In this document: positions 1 through 8,900 of the stretch, in pieces | Numbering within the stretch: the stretch's first letter is position 1 | How the letters are laid out: the number at the start of each line of letters is the position of its first letter | Source: JBGSWL01 sp041752455 | Lineage (GTDB): Bacteria > Pseudomonadota > Alphaproteobacteria > Rhizobiales > Rhizobiaceae | Direction of reading: 5' to 3' | DNA: 28,357 bases | NCBI GenBank assembly: GCA_041752455.1 | Contig: JBGSWL010000060.1 | Coordinates: 1 to 28,357 of the forward strand | Position numbers and translations under genes: made by a program | The notes under the pieces: model-generated | What the model was told of the DNA's origin: nothing | The model's input: only the letters and a program-made list of their open reading frames with translations | The model's database searches: none

Positions 1-954
1 GGGGCGCTGCTTCCCGTTGCCTCACCTGAAGCGCTGCGGGCACCCGCATGGTTTGCCGCGATGCTGGAGCGCGCCTATGGCAAGGAGCGGACCGACGCGA
101 TCCTCGCTGCCCATCGCCGGCAGGCGCCGATCGATCTGACGGCCCGCGACACATCGCCGGAAAGCCTGGAACGGCTGGCGATTGCGCTGGACGCGATCGT
201 ATTGCCGACAGGTTCGCTTCGGCTGCTGTCAGGCGCTGACATCACCACTCTTCCCGGCTTTTCCGAAGGGGACTGGTGGGTGCAGGATGCGGCTGCTGCC
301 CTGCCTTCACGGCTGATGGACGTGCGCGCGCGCATGCGCGTTCTTGATCTTTGCGCTGCGCCGGGTGGCAAGACCGCGCAGCTTGCGGCGCAGGGCGCGC
401 ATGTGACAGCGTTGGAAATGTCGGCCAACCGGCTTGCGCGCCTTGAGACCAACATGGCGCGCCTCGGCCTGGCGGACCGGGTGACGCCGGTCTGCTGCGA
501 CCTCTTTGCCTTCGCCCCGGACCAGCCCTTCGACGCGGTGCTGCTGGACGCGCCGTGTTCGTCGACCGGAACCGTGCGCCGCCATCCGGATGTCCCTTGG
601 ACGAAATCGCCCGAGATGATCGCCAAGCTGGCCGATCTACAAGCGCGCATGCTGGAAAAGGCCGCCACCTTCGTGGCGCCGGGCGGTGTGCTGGTGTTTT
701 CCAACTGTTCGCTTGATCCGAGCGAAGGGGAGGCGGTGGCCAAGGCTTTTGCCGCCGGGCACCCGGGTTTCGGCATCGTTGAAGTGCACGCAGACGAGGT
801 GCCGGGCCTTGAAACCTCCATCGACAGTTCGGGCTTTCTGCGGACGACCCCGGCGGACTTTTCGCTGGGCGGCAGGGTGTCAGACGCCATCTGGCGAAAG
901 GAACTCGACGGGATCGACGGCTTCTTTGCGGCGCGCTTCAGGCGGCTCGCCTAG
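1..954 (+). CDS. rsmB: 16S rRNA (cytosine-C5) methyltransferase RsmB, 5'-truncated by window edge
   Basis: This is the C-terminal 317 codons of a NOL1/NOP2/Sun-family RNA m5C methyltransferase; the frame is open from base 1, so the gene starts outside the window. The family transfers methyl from SAM to a cytosine of 16S rRNA (C967 for RsmB). Visible motifs, counted from the first codon shown: SAM motif I LDLCAAPGGKT at about residues 115-125, the PC motif DAPCSSTG with Cys186 (cysteine that assists product release) and the nucleophile region SNCSL with Cys236. The serine-asparagine before the nucleophilic Cys differs from the more usual YSTCS/YSVCS. A NusB-like RNA-binding domain would be expected upstream but cannot be seen. 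The next gene starts 79 nt downstream on the same strand, so co-transcription is possible. RsmB rather than another paralogue is inferred from the rhizobial gene order (before a heparinase-like gene and purH). Confidence 0.88.
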   Translation, partial: GALLPVASPEALRAPAWFAAMLERAYGKERTDAILAAHRRQAPIDLTARDTSPESLERLAIALDAIVLPTGSLRLLSGADITTLPGFSEGDWWVQDAAAALPSRLMDVRARMRVLDLCAAPGGKTAQLAAQGAHVTALEMSANRLARLETNMARLGLADRVTPVCCDLFAFAPDQPFDAVLLDAPCSSTGTVRRHPDVPWTKSPEMIAKLADLQARMLEKAATFVAPGGVLVFSNCSLDPSEGEAVAKAFAAGHPGFGIVEVHADEVPGLETSIDSSGFLRTTPADFSLGGRVSDAIWRKELDGIDGFFAARFRRLA

Positions 955-1033
955 CAGTTCTCCAGCAGCATTTTGCAACCGGACCAACTGGCGCTAATGT
1001 GCCGTCTGGAGCGAATCAGCACAGGTCAGGTCT

Positions 1034-2740
1034 TTGGCATCAGTACGGGCGGCCGGGCGTTGGGCATATCGTGGCACGTCGGTTCGCGTGGCGCTTGACC
1101 GTGTGATGCATGCAGCGCAATCGGCAACCATGCCGGGTGCGACGGCTCTGGGTTCCGTACCACAGCGTTTTCTGCTGGTGCCCTCCTGTCTGCGGATCGG
1201 CGACCCGCTTGTCGCGCGCGATTTCTATGAAGGACGTTACACTTTTGCCGGACGTACCATCGATACCGGTGGCCGCTCGCCATTCCATGTCGATCCGCCG
1301 AGCCAGGCTTTTGCCGCCGAGTTGCACGGGTTCCGGTGGCTTCGGCACTTGCGTGTTGCCGACACGGACTTGTCGGCGCAGCAGGCGCGGGCGCTTTTTG
1401 AAGACTGGGTTGGCGGACCCGGCCGGCGCACCAGCAGCGCCAACAGTCACGGCCTTGCGGTTTCGGCCAGCCGATTGACGGCCTGGATGCAACATTCACG
1501 GTTTTTGCTGTCGAACGCTGATCACGCCTTCTACCGCCGCTTCATGACAGCACTGGCGCGTCAGGTTCGCGCCGTTCGGCTTGAATTGGGTGGTCACCCG
1601 ATCTGCGTTGACACTTTGCAGGCGGCCATCGCGCTCGCCACGGCGTCGCTGGTCCTGCCCTCTTCAGAACGGCGGATGATGCGCGACGGCCAGCACCTCG
1701 AGCGCGAGTTGGAACGGCAGATCCTGGCCGATGGCGGCCATGTAAGCCGCAACCCTGCCGTGCTCGTGGAAATCCTGGTCGAGCTTTTGCCGCTCGCCCA
1801 ATGCTATCTGTCGGCGTCCCGTCCGGTTCCTGCAGGGCTTGCCAAAGCCGTCGACCGGATGTTTCCGCGCCTTCGCGCCATGCGGCTCGGCGACGGGAAC
1901 CTTGCGCATTTCCATGGTGCCGGTTTCACCAAGACCGACCTGATCGCCGCAGTGTTGCGCCACGACCAGACCGGCGGCACGGCAACCAGTGAGGCGCCGC
2001 AAAGCGGGTTCAGCCGGCTTGAAGCGGGGCGAACCCTCTTGATTGCCGACACCGGCCTTGTCCCGGCCGGCATCCATGGCTCCAATTGCCATGCTTCGAC
2101 GCTTTCGTTCGAGTTCTCGTCCGGGCGCCATCCGGTGGTCGTCAACCTCGGGACCGACCGGATGAAGCGGCCGCAATTCGAAGCGATTGCCCGCTCCACC
2201 GCTGCCCATTCGACGCTCGAGCTTGGCGGGGTGTCATCGGCGCGGTTCAGCCGGTTTGCCGGTGCGCCAGTCGGCCACGCGATGCGTTACACGGCCGGGC
2301 CGTCGACCGTGACGCTCGACGATTGGGAAGGACAAGCCGGACCCAGTGTGCTTGCAAGCCATGACGGCTATGGGCGCCAGTTCGGCCTCACCCATGTGCG
2401 CGGGCTTGCGCTGGCGCCCGACGGATCGACCGTCAACGGGTTTGATCGACTTGATCAGATCCGCAAAAATGCCGTGTCGGAGATCGACGCGGTGGTCCGT
2501 TTCCACCTGCATCCGACGGCTGCGGTCAGGCGCGAAGGAACCACGCTCATCATCACGCTCGATGATGGCGAAGTCTGGGGTTTTCGTGCGATCGGCGCAG
2601 AGGCTCAAATCGAAAGCGGCATTTTTCTTGCCGGCGTTGCAGGCTACGTGCCGTCACACGTGATCAGTCTGGCACTGTCCTATCCGCAAGTCACCGAAGT
2701 GCGCTGGCGCTTCACCCGGGTCACGGTCCGGGGCGACTGA
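1034..2740 (+). CDS. Heparinase II/III family protein
   Basis: The 568-residue product resembles the heparinase II/III-like proteins that rhizobia carry between rsmB and purH. Family members are polysaccharide lyases with an alpha-toroid followed by a beta-sandwich; the substrate of this branch is not established. Visible signatures are an N-terminal stretch around residues 45-120 (RFLLVP..., HGFRWLRHL), a helical middle with FYRRFMTALARQ, and the C-terminal domain signature CHASTLSFEFSSG around residue 353, whose histidine is where a lyase catalytic residue would lie. No clear signal peptide is visible. The start is uncertain: the frame opens at 998 and the first usable codon is TTG at 1034 preceded by CAGG; GTG and ATG codons follow about 20-25 codons later. 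It lies between rsmB and purH on the same strand with gaps of 79 and 133 nt. Enzymatic activity is inference. Confidence 0.85.
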   Translation: MASVRAAGRWAYRGTSVRVALDRVMHAAQSATMPGATALGSVPQRFLLVPSCLRIGDPLVARDFYEGRYTFAGRTIDTGGRSPFHVDPPSQAFAAELHGFRWLRHLRVADTDLSAQQARALFEDWVGGPGRRTSSANSHGLAVSASRLTAWMQHSRFLLSNADHAFYRRFMTALARQVRAVRLELGGHPICVDTLQAAIALATASLVLPSSERRMMRDGQHLERELERQILADGGHVSRNPAVLVEILVELLPLAQCYLSASRPVPAGLAKAVDRMFPRLRAMRLGDGNLAHFHGAGFTKTDLIAAVLRHDQTGGTATSEAPQSGFSRLEAGRTLLIADTGLVPAGIHGSNCHASTLSFEFSSGRHPVVVNLGTDRMKRPQFEAIARSTAAHSTLELGGVSSARFSRFAGAPVGHAMRYTAGPSTVTLDDWEGQAGPSVLASHDGYGRQFGLTHVRGLALAPDGSTVNGFDRLDQIRKNAVSEIDAVVRFHLHPTAAVRREGTTLIITLDDGEVWGFRAIGAEAQIESGIFLAGVAGYVPSHVISLALSYPQVTEVRWRFTRVTVRGD

Positions 2741-2873
2741 CAGTTCCGGCACCCGACTGTGGATGAGCGGGCAGATCACCGGCAGATGGCAGCACCCCTA
2801 TGGGCAGCAGCGCAAACACCGTGTTATGCGCGCGCGCAGACATCAATATTTTCCCGACTTTGCGAGATTTGCC

Positions 2874-4490
2874 ATGGCTGTTGCCTCCAAACTGATTGCG
2901 CCGCCGGACCGGGTGATGATCCGCCGGGCACTCCTGTCGGTTTCCGACAAGACCGGGCTGATCGATCTGGCGCGGGTGCTCGCAGCGCGCGGCGTCGACC
3001 TGATCTCGACCGGCGGCACGCACAAGGCGCTGCGCGAGGCCGGCATTCCGGTGACCGATGTCAGCGCCATCACCGGGTTTCCTGTAATCATGGACGGGCG
3101 CGTCAAGACCCTGCATCCGATGGTGCATGGCGGGTTGCTCGCGGTGCGCAACGATCCGGATCATGTGGCGGCGATGGAGGCGCACGGGATCATCGGCATC
3201 GATCTGGCGATCATCAATCTCTATCCGTTCGAGGCAACCGCCGCATCGGGCGCCGACCCTTTGACGGTGATCGAGAATATCGACATCGGCGGGCCGGCCA
3301 TGGTGCGGGCTTCGGCCAAGAACCATGGCCATGTCACTGTCATCACCGATCCGGCGGACTATGCGGCGCTCATCGCCGAAATCGATGCGCGGGACGGCGC
3401 GACCGGGCTGGCCTTCCGCCAAGCGATGGCGCTTTCGGGGTTCCGGCGTACGGCAAGTTATGATGCGGCGGTCGCCCGCTGGATGGCGCGGCAAAATGGC
3501 GACGCCGGTTTCGGCCGCACGGATGCACTGGGCGGAACGCTTGGCGCAACCATGCGCTATGGCGAAAACCCGCACCAGAACGCGGCGCTCTACATGAGCG
3601 GCGAGGCGCGCCCGGGCGCTGCGACCGCCACCGTGTTGCAGGGCAAGGCGCTGTCCTACAACAACATCAACGACACCGATGCGGCGTTCGAACTGGTGTC
3701 CGAGTTCGATGCCGGCCGCCCGGCGGTCGCCATCATCAAGCATGCCAATCCGTGCGGTGTGGCGACCGGCGATACGCTGGAAGCGGCCTACCGGCGCGCC
3801 TTCGACTGTGACCGCACATCGGCGTTTGGCGGCATCATCGCCTGCAACCGGGAACTGGATGCGGCGACTGCTGCGGCCATCCTCGAGATCTTCACCGAGG
3901 TGGTCATTGCGCCATCGGTGAGCGCCGAGGCACAAGCGCTGTTTGCCGCCAAGCCCAATGTCCGGCTGCTCGTAACCGGCGGCCTTGCCGATCCGCGCGC
4001 GCCGGGCACCGTGGTGCGGCCGGTGGCGGGCGGTTACCTCAAGCAGGACCGTGACAATGCGGTGGTTGCGGACATGGATCTGTCGGTTGTGACGGCGCGC
4101 GCGCCCGATGCGCGGGAGATGGCTGACATGCGCTTTGCCTTCCAGGTCGCCAAGCATGTCAAATCCAATGCGATCGTCTATGTGCGCGATGGCGCGACGG
4201 TCGGCATCGGAGCCGGGCAGATGAGCCGGGTGGATTCCAGCCGGATCGCCGCGCGCAAGGCAGTGGATGCGGCTGAGGTACTTGGACTGTCCGCACCGAT
4301 GACCATCGGCTCGGTCGTTGCTTCGGACGCGTTCTTTCCGTTCGCCGACGGCCTTCTGGCCGCGGTCGAAGCGGGTGCGACCGCCGTCATCCAGCCGGGT
4401 GGCTCGATGCGCGACAAGGAGGTCATTGCCGCCGCCGATGTGCACGGGCTGGCCATGGTGTTCACCGGTGTCCGGCATTTCCGCCACTGA
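2874..4490 (+). CDS. purH: Bifunctional AICAR formyltransferase / IMP cyclohydrolase
   Basis: PurH catalyses the last two steps of de novo IMP synthesis: formylation of AICAR with 10-formyl-THF, then ring closure. The 538-residue length is typical. The N-terminal MGS-like cyclohydrolase domain covers about residues 1-150 (LLSVSDKTGL, STGGTHKAL, MDGRVKTLHP). The transformylase domain follows, with GKALSYNNINDTDAA, the catalytic Lys-His in KHANPCG (K289, H290) and the C-terminal FTGVRHFRH. I place the start at the ATG at 2874 (protein begins MAVASKLI, as in rhizobial homologues); the frame stays open 37 codons upstream to 2763, but that extension resembles nothing and would be non-coding. The ribosome-binding site before 2874 is weak (GAGA). 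The following gene is convergent, with a hairpin between them. Confidence 0.97.
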   Translation: MAVASKLIAPPDRVMIRRALLSVSDKTGLIDLARVLAARGVDLISTGGTHKALREAGIPVTDVSAITGFPVIMDGRVKTLHPMVHGGLLAVRNDPDHVAAMEAHGIIGIDLAIINLYPFEATAASGADPLTVIENIDIGGPAMVRASAKNHGHVTVITDPADYAALIAEIDARDGATGLAFRQAMALSGFRRTASYDAAVARWMARQNGDAGFGRTDALGGTLGATMRYGENPHQNAALYMSGEARPGAATATVLQGKALSYNNINDTDAAFELVSEFDAGRPAVAIIKHANPCGVATGDTLEAAYRRAFDCDRTSAFGGIIACNRELDAATAAAILEIFTEVVIAPSVSAEAQALFAAKPNVRLLVTGGLADPRAPGTVVRPVAGGYLKQDRDNAVVADMDLSVVTARAPDAREMADMRFAFQVAKHVKSNAIVYVRDGATVGIGAGQMSRVDSSRIAARKAVDAAEVLGLSAPMTIGSVVASDAFFPFADGLLAAVEAGATAVIQPGGSMRDKEVIAAADVHGLAMVFTGVRHFRH

Positions 4491-4500
4491 GCGGGGTCCT

Positions 4501-4519
4501 TGCCGCTGAGACAGCGGCA
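4501..4519. terminator. Hairpin between convergent purH and the MFS gene
   Basis: A perfect 7-bp inverted repeat (TGCCGCT / AGCGGCA) with a 5-nt loop GAGAC lies 10 nt after the purH stop and 65 nt past the end of the opposing transporter gene. There is no T-run on either strand, so it is at best a weak or Rho-assisted terminator for both convergent transcripts. Confidence 0.4.
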
Positions 4520-4583
4520 GTACCAGGTCACTTTCCGTCGCAATTCCGGACGCGAAACCGGTGCCCATTTTCGCTGGAATTGC

Positions 4584-5972
4584 TCATGTCCTCGAGCGCA
4601 CCGGGCCGAGCAGCAACAAACCGATGACGAACAGGACGAGGATCGGCGTGATGCCGATCCTCTGGTCGTCGAACAGGCCGGTCACCACCGCAATCGACAG
4701 CGGCGCGAGAAACGCCGTCGCCCGGCCTGACAGGGCATAGAGCCCGAATGCTTCGCCCATCTTGGTTTCGTCGGCGACCTGATCGACCAGCAGGGGACGG
4801 GACGCAGCCTGCAGTGCGCCGCCGGCGGCGCCGATCAGGGCACCGGCCAGATAGAAGACGATGGTCGGCAGACCCGACCCTTCAGCCACCGGCAGGAAGA
4901 ACAGCACGCTCTGCGGTGTCGTGCCGATGACGATCGCGGACGCGATGATCAGCGCCATGATGGAGACCGCGACCACCCGCTTGGTGCCGATACGGTTGTC
5001 CAGCCAGCCGCCGAGGACACAGCCGAGGATGCCGGTGATGCTGGCGAGAATGCCGAAGACGCCAAGCTGGATCGTCGACCAGCCGAGCACGCCGACCGCG
5101 TAGATGCCGCCGAAGGTGTAAAGGCCGTTCAGTGCGTCGCGGTAGAACATCGAGGAGATCAGGAACGAGAACAGCGGTCGGTCCTTTGGCAGGTGAAGGA
5201 TCGTCGCGCGCAAATCGGCAAGACCGGCTGCCACTGCTCCAGTGACCTTTTGCCGGCGCATGACATCCGGCGTGAAAAGGAACAGCGGGATGATGAAGAC
5301 CAGATACCAGATCGCGGTCAGCGGCCCTGACGCCCGGTCGCCTTCCAGCTGCGCCGGATCAAGGCCGAGGATCGGCGACAGCCCCACCAGCGTGCGTCCG
5401 GTTTCCGGGCTCGCGACCATCAGCGCGAGCATGGCAATCAGCGTGATCAACCCGCCGGCATAGCCGAGCGCCCAAGCGTTGCCGGAAAGCGCGCCAAGCC
5501 GCTCGCGCGAGACAAGGCCCGGCATCATCGCATTGTTGAAGACGGCAGCAAATTCGAAGCCGACCAGGGCGAAGACAAAGGCAGCCAGGACCAGCAGCAA
5601 CGTGGAAGGGCTGGCGCCGGGCATGGCAAACCAGAGCAGCGCCACGCCGATGATGCCGAGTGCTGAAAAGCCGGCGATCCAGGGCTTGCGCGGACCGGTC
5701 GCATCGGAGATCGCGCCGAGAACCGGCGAGAGGACTGCGATCAACAGGCCGCCAATGCCGGCGGCATAGCCCCAGTATTCCTGGCCGGTGACGGCATTGG
5801 GCGCCACATGGGCGGCAAAATATGGCGCAAAGACAAAGGTGATGATCAGCGTGTGAAACGGTTGCTGGGCCCAGTCAAACAGCATCCAGCTCCAGATTCC
5901 GCTTCGCGTCACGGGGTGGCCGCTGCCTTGGGCGGGCAGGTCTGTCATCGTTCGTGTCGCGCCGTTTGCCAT
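4584..5972 (-). CDS. MFS transporter, UMF1 / Atg22-like family
   Basis: The 462-residue polytopic membrane protein has about 12 hydrophobic segments. The N-terminal block WSWMLFDWAQQPFHTLIITF (residues about 27-46) matches the SWALYDWANSAF-type signature of the UMF1/Atg22-like branch of the major facilitator superfamily. Atg22 in yeast exports amino acids from the vacuole; the bacterial substrates are unknown. The cytoplasmic-loop motif SDATGPRKPW lies between TM2 and TM3, and a second loop around GWLDNRIGTKR occurs in the C-terminal half. The start ATG at 5972 is supported by AGGAG 6 nt upstream; a second ATG sits eight codons later. The gene begins 26 nt after the NAD-glutamate dehydrogenase stop, so the two are probably one transcript, which makes amino-acid or glutamate-related transport an attractive but untested guess. 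Confidence 0.88.
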   Translation of the reverse strand: MANGATRTMTDLPAQGSGHPVTRSGIWSWMLFDWAQQPFHTLIITFVFAPYFAAHVAPNAVTGQEYWGYAAGIGGLLIAVLSPVLGAISDATGPRKPWIAGFSALGIIGVALLWFAMPGASPSTLLLVLAAFVFALVGFEFAAVFNNAMMPGLVSRERLGALSGNAWALGYAGGLITLIAMLALMVASPETGRTLVGLSPILGLDPAQLEGDRASGPLTAIWYLVFIIPLFLFTPDVMRRQKVTGAVAAGLADLRATILHLPKDRPLFSFLISSMFYRDALNGLYTFGGIYAVGVLGWSTIQLGVFGILASITGILGCVLGGWLDNRIGTKRVVAVSIMALIIASAIVIGTTPQSVLFFLPVAEGSGLPTIVFYLAGALIGAAGGALQAASRPLLVDQVADETKMGEAFGLYALSGRATAFLAPLSIAVVTGLFDDQRIGITPILVLFVIGLLLLGPVRSRT

Positions 5973-5998
5973 CTGTTTCTCCTGCAGTGTGCTTCGTT

Positions 5999-8900
5999 CT
6001 AGGCCTGGCTCGACAAGTCGGCAAGAAGGCCGGCCGCCACCGTCAAGCGCGAGACGGTGAGGTCACCATGCCCGGTCATTTCGGCGATGCGCTCCTGCAC
6101 GCGGGTGATGCGCGTCACATTGGCCTTGATCCAGCGATCCACGGCATCGGCCGCATCGTCTCCGCCGGCAACAAGGGCCGTTCGCGTGATCTGCAAACGC
6201 GCCGCGTGGATCATGTCGAGCGCGCGGGTTTGCGCCAGGCCATCGAAATAATCGTGCGCCGACAGGTTCTGCGCCAGATGTTCGAGCCGGCCGATCGAGA
6301 ACGCCCTTGTCACGTCGAACCAGGCTTGGCCGGCGACGATGATGTCGTGACCGGTCGCGCGCGACACGGCCAGAATGTCGGGCGTCATGGCGGTCAACGG
6401 CAACATGGACATCCGCCGCGCCACCGCGTCGGCCATGCCGTCAGCCTTGTAGGCTTCGCGGCGGGCGCGGACCCATTCGGCAAGGTAGTCGGGGAGCAGC
6501 GCAGCGAGCTTCGGCTCCAGCCGTATCCGCGCTTCGGTCAAGGCGCCGACCGCCTGTCCGAGCGGGGCGGTCATATCGCCGAACTTCAGATACTGGCCGA
6601 TCGCGGTGCGGGTTGCGGCGGCAAGGTCGTCATAGAGGTCCATCTGCCGGCCGCCGGAGACCTTGTTGTCGAGCGCGTCGATGGCGGCGTGGATCGCCTC
6701 GGTTTCCAGCGCGTCACGGACAATCACGTGGGCGCGCACGATGCCCGAAGGCAGCATGCCGGTTGCATCCTCGAACCGGCTGATCACCGACGGTCCGCCG
6801 CGATTGACGGTCTGGTTGGCGAGAACCGTTGAAATGATCTCGCGGCGTAGGCGATGGCCGCGGATGTTTGCGGCAAAGTCCTTGTGCATCCGGACCGGAA
6901 AATAGCTGAACAGGTCCCGCTCGAGCCAGGGGTCATCGGACAGTTGCGAGCGGACCAGATCATCAAACAGGACGATCTTGGCATAGGACAGGAGCACGCC
7001 GATCTCGGCGCGCGCAAGGCCCGCGCCGCTCATCTTGCGCTCGGCGAGCATCTCGTCATCGGGCAGCATTTCGACCTTGCGGTCGAGCACGCCGCGATCT
7101 TCGAGCGATTCCATCAGGCGCGCTTGCAGCGCGAAATTGGCGTCTTTTTTGCGATGCGTCCGGGTGATGGTCAGCGGCTGTTCGTAGTTGTTGCGAAGCA
7201 CCAGCGCGGCGACATTGTCGGTCATGTCGGCGAGCAGCTTGTCGCGCTTTGGCCGCGGCAGCGTGCCATCCATCATCGACGGCGCCAGCGCGATCTTGAT
7301 GTTGACCTCGATGTCGGAGGAATTGACGCCGGCGGAGTTGTCGATCGCGTCGGAATTGCAGCGCCCGCCGGCAAGGCCGTATTCGATGCGGGCGCGCTGC
7401 GTTACGCCAAGATTGGCGCCCTCGCCGATCACCTTGGCGCGCAGATCACGGGCGGTGATGCGCACGGCATCGTTGGCACGGTCGCCGACTTCGGCATCCG
7501 TTTCGGTGGAAGCGCGCACATAGGTGCCGATGCCGCCGAACCACATCAGTTCCACATCGGCCTTGAGGATGGCGCGCATGATCTCGGTCGGAGACGCCTT
7601 GACCTTGTCGAGGCCGATGGCGTCTGCCGCTGCCTTGGGCAGCGAAATCTGCTTTTGCGACCGCGAGAAAACACCGCCGCCGGGCGACAGCTTGCTCGCG
7701 TCGTAGTCGGCCCAGGACGAGCGCCCGAGATCGAACAGGCGCTTGCGCTCTGCAAACGAGACTTCGGTGTCCGGATCAGGGTCGATGAAGATGTCGCGAT
7801 GGTCGAATGCGGCAATCAACCGGATCTTCGGCGACAGCAGCATGCCGTTGCCGAAGACATCACCGGACATGTCGCCGACACCGGCGACGGTGAACGGTTC
7901 GGCCTGGATGTCCTTGTCGATCTCACGGAAGTGGCGCTTGACCGCCTCCCATGCACCGCGCGCGGTGATTCCCATCTTCTTGTGGTCATACCCTGCCGAT
8001 CCGCCCGAGGCGAAGGCATCGTCAAGCCAGAAGCCGTGGTCCTGGGCAAGGCCGTTGGCGGTATCGGAAAATGTTGCGGTGCCCTTGTCGGCAGCAACGA
8101 CCAGGTAGGGGTCGTCGCCATCGTGGCGGACAGTCTGCAAAGGCGGGACGACGGTTTCGCCGTCGAGATTGTCGGTGACCGAAAGCAGCGCCGTGACAAA
8201 CGTGACGTAGGCGGCTTTGCCGGCGGCAAGGACCGCGTCGCGTCCGCCATCCGTCGGCAGGCGCTTGGGAAAGAAGCCGCCCTTGGCGCCGACGGGCACG
8301 ATGACGGCGTTCTTGACCTGCTGCGCTTTGACAAGGCCGAGCACTTCGGTGCGGTAGTCCTCGGCGCGATCCGACCAGCGCAAGCCGCCACGGGCAATCG
8401 GGCCGAAGCGCAGATGGACGCCTTCAACCTCGGTGCCGAAGACGAAAATCTCGCGCCACGGGCGCGGTGCGGGCAGATCGTCGATCGCCGCCGAGTTGAG
8501 CTTGAATGCCAGCGTCACGCGCTCGCTGCCGTCGCTTTCCCGCTGGTAGAAATTGGTGCGCAGGGTTGCGGTGATGACATTGACGAACCGGCGCAGGATG
8601 CGGTCTTCGTCGATCGATGCCACCTCCGCGAGGCTGTCGCGCAGCGCCGCCAAGAGGTGCTTTTCGCTGACCGCCATGTCCTCTTCAGGATTGGCGTGGC
8701 GTGCCGGATTCAGCCGGATATCGAACAGTTCGAACAGTTGGCGCGCGAGGGTGGCATGGCGCACCAGGGTTTGGGCCATATAGTCGTGGCTGTAGGCAAG
8801 GCCGGTCTGGCGCAGATAGCGCCCATAGGCGCGCAGCACCTTGACGTTGCGGGCGGGCATGCCGGCGGCGAGGATCAGCGCGTTGTAGCCGTCATTGTTG

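Noticed and set aside
2763..2873. N-terminal extension of PurH to ATG 2763
   Set aside because: The 37 extra residues are unlike PurH, and ATG 2874 gives the usual length and N-terminus.
2721..4568. 615-codon minus-strand open frame opposite purH
   Set aside because: It is antisense to an unambiguous purH and has an Arg/His/Gly-rich composition typical of a shadow frame.
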